From: Alphaproteobacteria bacterium
GTDB lineage: Bacteria; Pseudomonadota; Alphaproteobacteria; Micropepsales; Micropepsaceae
Assembly (NCBI GenBank): GCA_947473475.1
Contig: CANJBZ010000016.1
Coordinates: 20,809-84,808 of the forward strand
Direction: 5' to 3'
DNA length: 64,000 nucleotides
Part shown: piece after piece, positions 1-9,727 of the stretch
How the letters are laid out: each line of letters starts with the position of its first letter
How positions within the stretch are numbered: the first letter of the stretch is position 1
The notes under the pieces: model-generated
What the model was told of the DNA's origin: nothing
Seen by the model: the letters and a program-made list of their open reading frames with translations, nothing else
The model's database searches: none
Translations under genes and position numbers: made by a program

Positions 1-107
1 TTGGGACAGATGACCTTTATGTCCGGCGGTTGAGAAAATCCGGTGGAAACATTGCCGGACGCGTAGTGCTGACGATGGCGCTTCGAAGGTCCTGCTGAAA
101 GCGACTG

Positions 108-1481
108 ATGGGTTACGACGAACCTTCTTCCAAACTTCATGGCGCGGTTTACGAGACCGAGCCGGTGGCCCCGCGCCGCCGTTCCCGGACACGGATGATT
201 ATCCTTGGCGTTGTCGCGCTGGGTGTGGGTGGCTACCTGGCCACCCATCAGGATGCGGTCACGAAATTGACCTCCATGGTTTCCGGCGGTCCGGAGGCTG
301 GGGCTGGTGGCCCTGCCGGCGGCGGCCGGGCTGGACGCGGTGGCGGCGCAGCCCCGGTTCGCATCGCAACCGCCAGGGTTGGTGACGTTCCCGTAGCCGC
401 GAACACGCTCGGCACGGTGCTGGCCAATTCCATGGTCACCATCAAATCGCAGGTCGATGGCCCGCTGGTTGAAGCCGCGTTCAAAGAAGGCCAGATGGTC
501 AAGAAGGGCGATCTGCTCTTCCGCATCGATCCGGCGCCGTTTGAAGCGGCCCTGCGGCAAGCACAGGCGACCGTCGCCCGCGATCAGGCGCAGCTTGCAA
601 GCGCCCAAGCCGATGCCGACCGCGCGGTGATGCTCTCCGAACGCGGAATCGTGTCAGCCCAGCAGCGCGATCAGCTGGTCGCCAACGCCAAGGCGCTGGC
701 AGCAACCATTGATGCGGACAAAGCCGCGGTCGAACGCTCCGCGCTAAACCTCGGTTACACCACCATTCGCGCTCCGGTAAACGGCAAGACCGGCGCTTAC
801 ATCGTTTATCCGGGCAACCAGGTCCGCGCGAACGATCAGACCGGCCTCATCACAATCGCCGAAATTCAGCCGGTGAAAATTGCCTTCAATCTACCACAAG
901 GCGACTTGCCGCTGCTGCAGGCGCGGCTGGCGGAAGGCAACCTCATGGCCGGCGTCGTCGCGCGAAGCGATGTCGCGAGCGCCCAAGCCGTCGACGATCA
1001 GCAGGAAATGCAAATTCCGGTGAAAGTGAATTTCATCGGCAATGCCGTGGACGATCGCACCGGCACCATTGAGTTGCGCGCCACCTTCGATAATCCCGAC
1101 CTCAGGCTGGTTCCCGGCGAACTCGTGGACGTCAGCATCCAGCTGGACACGCTGAAACAGGTGACCGTGCTTCCCCGCGAAGCGGTGAATGTCGGACAGA
1201 ACCAGAGTTATGTTTTTGTCCTCGATGACGAGAACAAAGCGCAGATGCGGCCGGTCAGAGTTCTGTACCAAAACCAGGTGATTACCGCTGTCGCAAACGG
1301 CGTGATTAAATCGGGCGACCGCGTGGTTATTGACGGCCAGTTGCGTTTAACGCCGGGCGCACGCACGACGATTACTCAGGCTCCCGGCGATGCAGCCATA
1401 CAAGCATCGCCTGCAGCCGCGGATAACGCTGCCGGCAATAATGCCGGTCAGGGCCGGAGAGCCGGCCGCCGCGGCGGCTAA
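108..1481 (+). CDS. RND efflux periplasmic adaptor subunit (MdtA/AcrA-like)
   Basis: N-terminal TM anchor, biotinyl-lipoyl-like 'VDGPLVEAAFKEGQMVKKGDLLFRIDPAPFEAALRQAQA' hairpin motif; followed directly by an RND permease. Confidence 0.93.
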   Translation: MGYDEPSSKLHGAVYETEPVAPRRRSRTRMIILGVVALGVGGYLATHQDAVTKLTSMVSGGPEAGAGGPAGGGRAGRGGGAAPVRIATARVGDVPVAANTLGTVLANSMVTIKSQVDGPLVEAAFKEGQMVKKGDLLFRIDPAPFEAALRQAQATVARDQAQLASAQADADRAVMLSERGIVSAQQRDQLVANAKALAATIDADKAAVERSALNLGYTTIRAPVNGKTGAYIVYPGNQVRANDQTGLITIAEIQPVKIAFNLPQGDLPLLQARLAEGNLMAGVVARSDVASAQAVDDQQEMQIPVKVNFIGNAVDDRTGTIELRATFDNPDLRLVPGELVDVSIQLDTLKQVTVLPREAVNVGQNQSYVFVLDDENKAQMRPVRVLYQNQVITAVANGVIKSGDRVVIDGQLRLTPGARTTITQAPGDAAIQASPAAADNAAGNNAGQGRRAGRRGG

Positions 1482-1505
1482 AACGGAATTTTCAGGAGAG
1501 ACGGA

Positions 1506-4500
1506 ATGCATTTCTCCGCCATTTTCATCAAACGTCCGGTCATGGCGACTCTGCTCATGGCTGCGTTCGTGCTTGCGGGATTGTTCGGGTATTCTTCGCT
1601 TCCAGTCAGTGAACTCCCCAACGTCGACTATCCGACGATTGAGGTGAACGCAGGCCTGCCCGGCGCCGATGCCGAAACGATGGCGACGGCCGTCGCGACG
1701 CCGCTGGAAAAGCAGTTTTCGCTGATCTCCGGCGTGGATTCGATGACCTCGCAGAACGCGCAAGGCCAGACGCGCGTGACCCTGCAGTTCCGGCTCGATC
1801 GCAACATCGACGCGGCCTTCCAGGATGTGCAAGCGGCAGTTTCGGCAAGCGCGCGCCAGATGCCGCGCGACATGCCCACACCGCCGAACATCCGCAAAAT
1901 CAATCCAGCCGAAGGCGCGATCCTCTTTTTGACGGCAAGCTCGCAGACGCTGCCGCTGCAGGAGGTGAACCGCTACGTCGAAGACCTCATGCTCGGAAAG
2001 CTTTCAGCCATCGAAGGCGTTGCCGCGGCGGAAATCTTCGGCCAAGCGCGTCCGGCCGTTCGCATTCAGGTCGATCCGAACGCGCTCGCATTGCGCGGCA
2101 TCGGCATTGACGAAGTCGCCAACGCAATCCAGCGCAGCAGCGTCAACATGGCCACCGGGCAGCTTGACGGCACGACGCGCGGATCGGTCATCCACACCAA
2201 CGGCCAGCTCAACAACGCCGAGGAGTTTAAGCAGCAGATTCTCGCCTATCGCAACGGAGCGCCAGTGCGTTTCGGCGACGTTGCGAACGTCATCGACGGC
2301 GTCGAGAACCCCCGCAATTACGGCGCCTGGGGCGACAAGAACGGGCTGACGCCTGCCGTTACGGTCGCCATCAACCGCCAGCCCGGCGCCAATACGGTGG
2401 CCGTGGTGGATGCCGTCAAAGCCGAGTTGCCGCAACTCCTGTCGCAATTGCCGCCGTCGATCAAGGTGGCTGTCACGCTGGACAAGAGCAGCTCGATCCG
2501 CCGGGCCGTCGACGATGTGCAGGTCACGCTGCTCATCGCGGCATTCCTCGTCATCGCGGTGATCTTCGTTTTCCTCCGTACGATATCGGCAACATTCATT
2601 CCCGCCATTGCGCTGCCTATCGCCATTATCGGCACCTTTGCCGGCATGGCGGCGCTCGGCTACAGCCTCGACAATCTTTCGTTGATGGCTTTGACGCTGT
2701 GCGTAGGCTTCGTCGTCGACGACGCCATCGTCATGCTCGAAAACATCATGCGGCACATCGAAGATGGAGAGAACCCCTATCAGGCCGCCATGACCGGCTC
2801 GAAGGAAGTGACCTTCACCATTCTGTCGATGACGATTTCGCTGATCGCGGTGTTTATTCCCGTGATCTTCATGGGCGGCATCGTCGGCCGGCTTCTGCAT
2901 GAATTCTCGATGACGATCTCGATCGCGGTGCTCGTGTCCGGCATCGTGTCCGTAACGCTTACGCCGATGCTGTGCAGCCGCCTGATCCGGTCGGCACATG
3001 ACGAGCATACCCGGAAGCACAATTGGTTCTACCGCGCGAGCGAAAGCGGCTTCGACGCGATGCAGCGCGGCTACGCCAGCAGCCTGCGCTGGGCCATGAG
3101 CCACCGGCCGGTCATTCTGGTTATCTTCTTCATCAGCATTGCCGCGACCGTGCAATTGTTCCGCGTCATACCGCAGGACTTCCTGACACCGGAAGACAGC
3201 GGGCAGATCAACGCCTTCACCGACGGCGCCAACGGCATTTCCTTCGCGGAAATGAAGCGGCACCAGGAGGAAGCGGCGCGTATTCTGCAGAACGACCCGA
3301 ACATCGAAGGCTTCATGAGTTCGGTGGGGGCGGGCGGAACGCGCGGCGGCCTGAACTCCGGCGGATTCCGCATTCAGCTCAAGCCCCGCTCACAGCGTGA
3401 ACTCACGGTGACCCAGATCATCACGGAGCTGCGCCCGAAATTTCAGCGCATTCCGGGCATCAATGTGGTGATGCAGAATCGTCCGCCTATCAATATCGGC
3501 GGTAACTTCACCCGCGCCGCCTATCAATATCAGCTGCAGTCCGTGGATTTGAACGAGCTGTATACCTGGGCCCAGAAGCTTCAGGACACGCTGGCGGCCA
3601 ACCAAACCTTCGCCGATGTAAACAGCGACCTCGATTTGTCGACTCCGTCCGTCGAAGTCTCGATCGACCGCGACCGCGCGGCAGCGCTTGGCGTGAACAC
3701 ACAGCAGATCGAAACCGCCCTGGGCGCCGCCTTTGGCGGACAGCGCGTGGCGCCGATCTATGCCCAGGCCGACCAATATTGGGTCATCCTGGAATTGCTG
3801 CCGCAATACCAGCAGGACGCGGAATCATTGAAGCGTCTGTACCTGGCGACCTCCCGCGTGGCATCTGTCTCCACTACTAATGTCGGTCAATCGATTCCGC
3901 TGACCGCCGTGACGACCATTCGCCGCGGAACGCAACCGCTCTCGATCAATCACTCCGGCCAGCTTCCAGCTGTGACGCTGTCGTTCAACCTGCCGGTCGG
4001 CGTCCCGTTGAGCGAAGCAGTTGCCGAAATGGAGCGGGTGAAGCTGGAGATCGCCTTCCCGGCCACGGTCCAGGGCAACTTTGTCGGTACGGCAAAGGCC
4101 TTCCAGGATTCGCAGAAAGGCATGGGCTTCCTGCTGATCGGCGGAATTCTGGTGGTCTATATCGTTCTGGGCATCCTGTATGAGAGCTTCATTCACCCGC
4201 TGACCATTCTGACCGCCTTGCCTTCCGCCGTCGCTGGCGCACTGGCGACGCTTTATCTCTTCCATCTCGCCTTCCAGTGGGGATGGAGAGAAACAGACAT
4301 GACACTGACCCTGTACGCTTATGTGGGCATGGTCATGTTGGTGGGCCTCGTAAAGAAGAACGCCATCATGATGGTGGACTTTGCGCTGACGAAACAGCGC
4401 AGCGAGGGGATCGAACCCGAGGTCGCAATCGTCAACGCCGCCATCATCCGCTTCCGGCCAATCATGATGACGACGATGTCGGCATTCATGGGCACCCTGC

Positions 4501-4700
4501 CGGTCGCGATCGGGTTTGGCGCCAGCAGCGAAGGACGCCAGCCTCTGGGTCTGGCGGTGTGCGGTGGCTTGGTCGTCAGCCAGGCCGTCACGCTGTACAT
4601 CACGCCGGTGCTGTATGTGTATCTCGATAAAATGGGCCAGTGGATCGGTGGCGGACGCCGCGTTGCCGTTCGGGCCCCCGCACCCGCGCCCGCCGAATAG
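1506..4700 (+). CDS. RND efflux permease (MdtB/MdtC/AcrB-like)
   Basis: 1064 aa; 'MHFSAIFIKRPVMATLLMAAFVLAGLFGYSSLPVSELPNVDYPTIEV' and 'VGFVVDDAIVMLENIMRHIEDG' typical of HAE1 RND pumps. Confidence 0.95.
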   Translation: MHFSAIFIKRPVMATLLMAAFVLAGLFGYSSLPVSELPNVDYPTIEVNAGLPGADAETMATAVATPLEKQFSLISGVDSMTSQNAQGQTRVTLQFRLDRNIDAAFQDVQAAVSASARQMPRDMPTPPNIRKINPAEGAILFLTASSQTLPLQEVNRYVEDLMLGKLSAIEGVAAAEIFGQARPAVRIQVDPNALALRGIGIDEVANAIQRSSVNMATGQLDGTTRGSVIHTNGQLNNAEEFKQQILAYRNGAPVRFGDVANVIDGVENPRNYGAWGDKNGLTPAVTVAINRQPGANTVAVVDAVKAELPQLLSQLPPSIKVAVTLDKSSSIRRAVDDVQVTLLIAAFLVIAVIFVFLRTISATFIPAIALPIAIIGTFAGMAALGYSLDNLSLMALTLCVGFVVDDAIVMLENIMRHIEDGENPYQAAMTGSKEVTFTILSMTISLIAVFIPVIFMGGIVGRLLHEFSMTISIAVLVSGIVSVTLTPMLCSRLIRSAHDEHTRKHNWFYRASESGFDAMQRGYASSLRWAMSHRPVILVIFFISIAATVQLFRVIPQDFLTPEDSGQINAFTDGANGISFAEMKRHQEEAARILQNDPNIEGFMSSVGAGGTRGGLNSGGFRIQLKPRSQRELTVTQIITELRPKFQRIPGINVVMQNRPPINIGGNFTRAAYQYQLQSVDLNELYTWAQKLQDTLAANQTFADVNSDLDLSTPSVEVSIDRDRAAALGVNTQQIETALGAAFGGQRVAPIYAQADQYWVILELLPQYQQDAESLKRLYLATSRVASVSTTNVGQSIPLTAVTTIRRGTQPLSINHSGQLPAVTLSFNLPVGVPLSEAVAEMERVKLEIAFPATVQGNFVGTAKAFQDSQKGMGFLLIGGILVVYIVLGILYESFIHPLTILTALPSAVAGALATLYLFHLAFQWGWRETDMTLTLYAYVGMVMLVGLVKKNAIMMVDFALTKQRSEGIEPEVAIVNAAIIRFRPIMMTTMSAFMGTLPVAIGFGASSEGRQPLGLAVCGGLVVSQAVTLYITPVLYVYLDKMGQWIGGGRRVAVRAPAPAPAE

Positions 4701-4718
4701 ACGTGGCCGGATAAACAT

Positions 4719-4753
4719 AAAAAAAGCCCCGCGGTAACAGCGGGGCTTTTTTA
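4719..4753. terminator. Bidirectional rho-independent terminator
   Basis: AAAAAAGCCCCGC-ggtaaca-GCGGGGCTTTTTT between convergent genes. Confidence 0.9.
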
Positions 4754-4769
4754 TGGCTGAAGCCGTGGA

Positions 4770-5882
4770 TCAGATTTTCAGCAGATGGTTGTCGAACGCG
4801 ACAGGCACATTCCAGCGCGATTGGGCGGCAAATCCAGACGTACTCGCCCGAAGCTTCACGACGTCACCAAGGCCGGAGGTCACGTAGAAGCAGCCTGCTT
4901 CCGCGTCGGCGGCCAAGCCGCACACGTCGGTCAACGCGAAACCGCCAAGCCAGAGTCCGTCCTGCATCGACCAAAGACCCACCATTCCGCCCTTGGGACT
5001 CGTGGAGGCAACGAACTGCCCCGACGTGTCGATGCCGACCGAGCCGACATAGCTGCGCAGCATGCCCGCATCCCCCGATGGCAACGGCAGAAGCTCCAAC
5101 TGTTCGCCGGCGCGCAACACCGCCATCAACGGCCGTAATTCCGCGCGATCCTGATCCTGGATGCCGATGGCCACCGTCTCGCCGTCCGGCGCCAACGCCA
5201 TGTGCCGAAGCGACAGGGACTTCATTCCTGCACCGAGCTGATGCCGCCGGATGAGACCGCCTGTCTTTCCCTCCAGCTCCAAAACACAGCTTTCGATATT
5301 CCCGGCGTTGATCGGCGGCCCCTTGATGTCCGCCGCTTTGGCGATCCCGCCCACCGCAACGACAAGTCGTTCACCACCGCCGGCGAAGAGAAGATCGTGC
5401 GGCTCGATACCGACAGCAATTGTGCTCTGCGCGACGCCGGTCCTCAGGTCGCGGAAAACGACGACGCCGTCGCCTGTTTCAGCATCGATTTCGCTGGTCA
5501 CCAGCGTGCGGCCGTCCGGGTGAACCGCCGCATGACCGGCGAAACGGTGGCCGGTAATCGGCGAAAACGTCCGGGCATGGGCGCGTGGCTGCTGCGGATC
5601 GACAATCGCGGCAAAGCTGCCCGGCCGGCGTCCGACCAGCAGAATATTTCCGTCCGGCAAACGCGACAGCGCATGCGCCCGCGCGGGGAGCGCAAAGCCG
5701 GTCAGCGCCTCCGCATCCAGGATGACGCCGCCGTCGGTTTCGCCGATGCGCGCGGCGCTGATGAGCGAAACGGCAGGCACGCGTGCGGCTTCGCTGCTGC
5801 GGACAGAGGCAAATGCGCCGAGAAGCGCACCACCCGCGCCGGCAAACAAACCACGCCGGTGAACTCTGGCTTCAATCGCCAT
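4770..5882 (-). CDS. DUF1513 domain-containing protein (beta-propeller-like, Tat/Sec exported)
   Basis: 'MAIEARVHRRGLFAGAGGALLGAFASV' signal; 'GHAAVHPDGRTLVTSEIDAETGDGVVVFRD'; start trimmed to CAT at 5880-5882, overlapping the upstream imelysin stop. Confidence 0.8.
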   Translation of the reverse strand: MAIEARVHRRGLFAGAGGALLGAFASVRSSEAARVPAVSLISAARIGETDGGVILDAEALTGFALPARAHALSRLPDGNILLVGRRPGSFAAIVDPQQPRAHARTFSPITGHRFAGHAAVHPDGRTLVTSEIDAETGDGVVVFRDLRTGVAQSTIAVGIEPHDLLFAGGGERLVVAVGGIAKAADIKGPPINAGNIESCVLELEGKTGGLIRRHQLGAGMKSLSLRHMALAPDGETVAIGIQDQDRAELRPLMAVLRAGEQLELLPLPSGDAGMLRSYVGSVGIDTSGQFVASTSPKGGMVGLWSMQDGLWLGGFALTDVCGLAADAEAGCFYVTSGLGDVVKLRASTSGFAAQSRWNVPVAFDNHLLKI

Positions 5883-6960
5883 CGAGACTGTTGAACCCCA
5901 AAGTGACTCCCACATCGCCAGGAAGCGTGGCGGCAATTTCCGTTTGCACGGCTTTGATCGCCGCGCGGCCCGCATCGACGCGCGCGCGGCGTTTCGGATC
6001 GGCGGCGGCCTCGCCAAGATCGGCCGGCATCGCATCGACAGCTTTGGCGGCGTTCGCGAAAAGCTGATCGAATTTGGTCCTATGCGCCACCGGAGCTCCG
6101 GCGGCAAACACTTTTTCCAAGGCCTGCGCGGAGGTGAGATTAAGCTTCAGATTGCGCTGCGAACGCTGGCTGCGCCAGGCCTCCGCGGATTTTGGTTTGG
6201 CCGCGTCCGCGTTAGCGCCCAATACCGGCAGCAGCTTGACGTCGTGCATCAGCTTGAAGCCTGCGACCAAATCGGTCAGCAACAGGCGCGCAGCTTCGGG
6301 CGCATCGGCGAACAGGCTCTTCCAGCCCTTGTTGGCGGCAATTGCGGCGCGCACACCATCGGGCGCGGTCCAGTCGGCCAACAGGTCACGTGCGATCACG
6401 TTCAGATTGTGCGCGATCCCGGCGCCAACTTGGGTCCGCCATTGGCCATCGCGGCCCGCTGCTTTCAATGCCGCTGCGGGATTGTCGCCGTCATACAGCA
6501 AGCGTTCGAGCGCGGTGAGCCCCTGCCCCGCGACGCTGTCATGCGCCATCGATTCCGGCGTTAGATCTTTCGGGTTCTTGGAACTCAGCAATTGGTCGAG
6601 CGCGCGCTGCGTGGCGTTGCGCGCTTCCGGCCAATAGGCGAAACGGTCGTAGCGTAAGAACAGCGTGACCGGGCCGGTCTTGACGATCTGCGCGTTGGCC
6701 CAGGCATCGGCCACTGCGTTGTACGCCGTACGAAGCGATTGAAAGTCGCCGCTCTCGCGTTTCGCTGCAAATGCCGTCCAGGCTTTTTCCTGCACCTCCG
6801 TCGCTTGCACCAGCGCGCGATAGGTCGGGATGACAAACTGATCCACGACGGCAAGCACCGTCTTCCCCGCCTGCACGGCTTTGGGATCGGGCTTCGCAGC
6901 CACAGCCGGGCCGGGCGCGGCTGCCAGAAGAAGCAGGGACTTGCGAGAGAACAACGCCAT
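5872..6960 (-). CDS. Imelysin family protein (peptidase M75-like)
   Basis: Signal peptide; 'AYNAVADAWANAQIVKTGPV', 'GLTALERLLYD' imelysin-like motifs. Confidence 0.85.
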   Translation of the reverse strand: MALFSRKSLLLLAAAPGPAVAAKPDPKAVQAGKTVLAVVDQFVIPTYRALVQATEVQEKAWTAFAAKRESGDFQSLRTAYNAVADAWANAQIVKTGPVTLFLRYDRFAYWPEARNATQRALDQLLSSKNPKDLTPESMAHDSVAGQGLTALERLLYDGDNPAAALKAAGRDGQWRTQVGAGIAHNLNVIARDLLADWTAPDGVRAAIAANKGWKSLFADAPEAARLLLTDLVAGFKLMHDVKLLPVLGANADAAKPKSAEAWRSQRSQRNLKLNLTSAQALEKVFAAGAPVAHRTKFDQLFANAAKAVDAMPADLGEAAADPKRRARVDAGRAAIKAVQTEIAATLPGDVGVTLGFNSLDGD

Positions 6961-6968
6961 GCTTTCCT

Positions 6969-8141
6969 TTATAACCCGCTCACAAAGGCCACAAGCGCGG
7001 CCCTATCGGAGGCCGGTAGCGCCCGGAAGCGGCCCCGTGCGGACAGTGCCTCCCCTTCATGCCATTCGATGGCTTCCGCGACATCGCGCGCCCGCCCGTC
7101 ATGGAGAAGCCCGCCAAGCCTGAGACTTGTCGCCACATCCCAAAGCGGCGCCGTGCGCCAGAACCAGGGTTCGCCGGGGCCTTCCTCAATGGCGTCCCCC
7201 AAATCCGCGCCCATATCGTGCAGCAAAAGGTCCGTGTAGGCGCGCACCGGAGTGCCGTCGGCAAGATGCAGGGTCTTGTGGCACGCCTCGCACCCGGTCG
7301 CGGCGAAGAGTTTCTCGCCCGGAGCCGCCTTCGGCGGCTGAGGAGCGGGCAAGGACGCCACATAGCCCGCAATCAAATCGAACAGCGCATCCGGCACTTC
7401 CGGTTGGCCGCTTTCCGCGCCGTGCGGCCCCGCCCGGCAGGCGCGCTCGGCCACCGTGCAATCACCCCAGGCGTCCGAACGAAGCTTGGTGGAAAGCCCG
7501 ATGTCGCGCGAAAATGCCGCTGCAATCTGCGAGGGAAGATCGGGCGATGCGGCCTTCCAGCCAAAACGGCCGAGTGTGCGCTTGCCGTCCTTCATGATCC
7601 AAGGAACGTGTCCGGCAACGCCGTCATGGTTGGCGTCTTCCGAGTCGGCATTCTTCAGGATTTCACTGTCGGGAACACGGGAGAGGAGTCCAATGCCATT
7701 CAGCGGCGGCGCACGGCGGGGAGAAATCCGGGTATCGCGGTGAAGCGGACCGTAGCCAAGTTTCGCAGGCTTCACCGATAGGACGCGCAATCCATCCTTG
7801 TCGCTCCAGCCGATTTCGGGGCTGGCTTCCGGCACTTGCCCCGCAACGCCTCTGGTCTGCAATTGCGCGCCATAAACGGCATCGGTTTCGCCCCGCCCAT
7901 TGCCAAGACGCAGCACGAGTCCAGGCGGCAGGCTCTCTTGATCGGACGTCGCCTTAGGATTGAGCGCATGACAGCTCGCGCAGGACGTCGCGTCATAGAG
8001 CGGACCCAAGCCGTCGTCGGATTTCGTGGATGACGGCGCGGAAATCCAATTGCGCTCGAACAGCCGCTTACCCATCGCAACGTCAAGCGACGGCGCCGCA
8101 ATGGCGGCTGTGGTGATCGCGAGGGCAGCAGATGCGAGCAC
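6969..8141 (-). CDS. Di-haem oxidoreductase family (DUF1111) protein
   Basis: Two CxxCH motifs (CASCHAL, CEACHKTL), 'DGLGPLYDATSCASCH', 'PPLNGIGLLSRVPDSEIL'. Start uncertain: ORF runs upstream through an intergenic repeat; GTG at 8141 is the first start outside the repeat. Confidence 0.8.
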   Translation of the reverse strand: MLASAALAITTAAIAAPSLDVAMGKRLFERNWISAPSSTKSDDGLGPLYDATSCASCHALNPKATSDQESLPPGLVLRLGNGRGETDAVYGAQLQTRGVAGQVPEASPEIGWSDKDGLRVLSVKPAKLGYGPLHRDTRISPRRAPPLNGIGLLSRVPDSEILKNADSEDANHDGVAGHVPWIMKDGKRTLGRFGWKAASPDLPSQIAAAFSRDIGLSTKLRSDAWGDCTVAERACRAGPHGAESGQPEVPDALFDLIAGYVASLPAPQPPKAAPGEKLFAATGCEACHKTLHLADGTPVRAYTDLLLHDMGADLGDAIEEGPGEPWFWRTAPLWDVATSLRLGGLLHDGRARDVAEAIEWHEGEALSARGRFRALPASDRAALVAFVSGL

Positions 8142-8148
8142 AGTAACT

Positions 8149-8280
8149 ACCCTCCCCTTGAGGGAGGGTCGAAATTCATCGAGCGAAGCGAAGAGGAATT
8201 TCGGGGAGGGGATTACCCTCCGCATTGTCCCCTCCCCGAAGACGCTTCGCGTCTTCGGCCCTTCCTCAAGGGGAGGGTTG
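8149..8280. repeat. Intergenic palindromic repeat family A, copy 1
   Basis: ACCCTCCCCTTGAGGGAGGG ... CCTTCCTCAAGGGGAGGGT inverted ends; related copy at 24694-24867. Confidence 0.85.
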
Positions 8281-8284
8281 GATT

Positions 8285-9727
8285 TTAAGTTACGCGGAAC
8301 CATCCCATCATCCCTGTGTCTTGGTGTTCGATGATGTGGCAGTGGATCATCCAATTGCCGGGATTGTCGGCGACGAACGCAATTTCGACGCGCTCCTCGG
8401 GCAGCACCAGAACCGTGTCGGCCCAATGTTCGGGCCGCTTCAGCTTGGTTGACGACAAAACTTTGAACGTGTGTCCATGCACGTGCATCGGATGCACATG
8501 CGGCGTGGTGTTGGTGAGTTGCAGACGCACCGTCGTTCCGCGCGCCAACGTCATAAGCGGCGGCGGCAAACGCTCATGGCCGTTCTGCGGCCAGGGCTTC
8601 CCGTCAATTGCCCACAAGGTCCGCGTTGTGGAGCAGAGCGAATCCAGCATGTTGATGGTGCGCCCATCGGGGAGAACGATCGGCGGCAGATCGGGATAAT
8701 CGCTGGCCGTTGCCGATGCAGACAGTTTCAGTTCGTGCCGTTCCGCTGTGCCCAAATCGGGCGCTGCCAGCCGCGACGGTGACAGCGATGCCGCCGCTTT
8801 GGCGCCGGACACCGCTCCGCCCGCGACAAGAGTGGCGAGAACAACGGGCTCCTGCGCGAAGAAATCGACGAGCTGAACCTTGCCGCCGGCGGCGGGCGTG
8901 CGCAGCGACAGGTCCATCCGCATGGCCGGTCCGAGACGCCAAGTGTCGAGCACAAACCCGTCAAAGACATTGCCGTCGATGGCCACAACGCGCGCCTCTG
9001 CGCCTTGCACGCCGATGTCGCCGACGCGCGTGGAATCGACGTTCAAAACCCGAAAGCGAATATTCGCATTGGCAGGGACCGAAATTTCCGGCGATGCCAA
9101 TCCATTGGCTGTGCGCAAGGTTCCAAAGGTGCCGCCGCGGCCCGCACCTTCCACGGTAAGAAACGGCAGCAGTTTGCCGGTTTTATCGACGCGCCAATCC
9201 TTCAGTACACAGACCACATCGTCGTCGAACGTGCCCGTTTCGTCTTCGACGATCAGCACGCCCGCAAGGCCACGACCCAATTGTTCGACGGTGTTGCAGT
9301 GCGGGTGGAAGAAAAATGTCCCGGCATCGGGCGGTGTGAAGCGATAGGAGAAGCTTTCCCCAGGCTGTACCGGCATCTGCGTCACATAAGGCACGCCGTC
9401 CATGGCGTTGGGCCCGCGCACGCCATGCCAATGAATGGAGGTGTGTTCTTTAAGACGATTGACCAGCGTCACATCCATGCTTTCGCCGTGGCGCAGGCGA
9501 TAAACCGGAAACGGCTCCTCGCCATACAGCCAAAGCGGCGTCGATCCCATTGCACCGGGAAGCGTGAACGCCCGCTCCTGCGCGGTCAGCGTCACTGGCA
9601 TTCCGCCGATCCGCGTCTCGCGCAGACGACCACCTGCCTGCGCCGTGCCTTGCGCGCAGCCACCCAGCTGCATGGCCAGCAATGCACCGCCGCCCGCCAG
9701 AACGGCGCGACGGTTGTAAAGGTTCAT
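8285..9727 (-). CDS. Multicopper oxidase family protein
   Basis: 'SIHWHGVR', 'FFFHPHCNTVEQLGRGLAG', 'HVHPMHVHGHTFKVL', 'NWMIHCHIIEHQDTGMMGWF' copper motifs; Tat-like leader. Confidence 0.92.
   Translation of the reverse strand: MNLYNRRAVLAGGGALLAMQLGGCAQGTAQAGGRLRETRIGGMPVTLTAQERAFTLPGAMGSTPLWLYGEEPFPVYRLRHGESMDVTLVNRLKEHTSIHWHGVRGPNAMDGVPYVTQMPVQPGESFSYRFTPPDAGTFFFHPHCNTVEQLGRGLAGVLIVEDETGTFDDDVVCVLKDWRVDKTGKLLPFLTVEGAGRGGTFGTLRTANGLASPEISVPANANIRFRVLNVDSTRVGDIGVQGAEARVVAIDGNVFDGFVLDTWRLGPAMRMDLSLRTPAAGGKVQLVDFFAQEPVVLATLVAGGAVSGAKAAASLSPSRLAAPDLGTAERHELKLSASATASDYPDLPPIVLPDGRTINMLDSLCSTTRTLWAIDGKPWPQNGHERLPPPLMTLARGTTVRLQLTNTTPHVHPMHVHGHTFKVLSSTKLKRPEHWADTVLVLPEERVEIAFVADNPGNWMIHCHIIEHQDTGMMGWFRVT

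Noticed and set aside
2004-3263. 419-aa minus-strand ORF inside the RND permease
   Set aside because: Fully antisense to a conserved permease; His/Arg/Asp-rich low-information translation.
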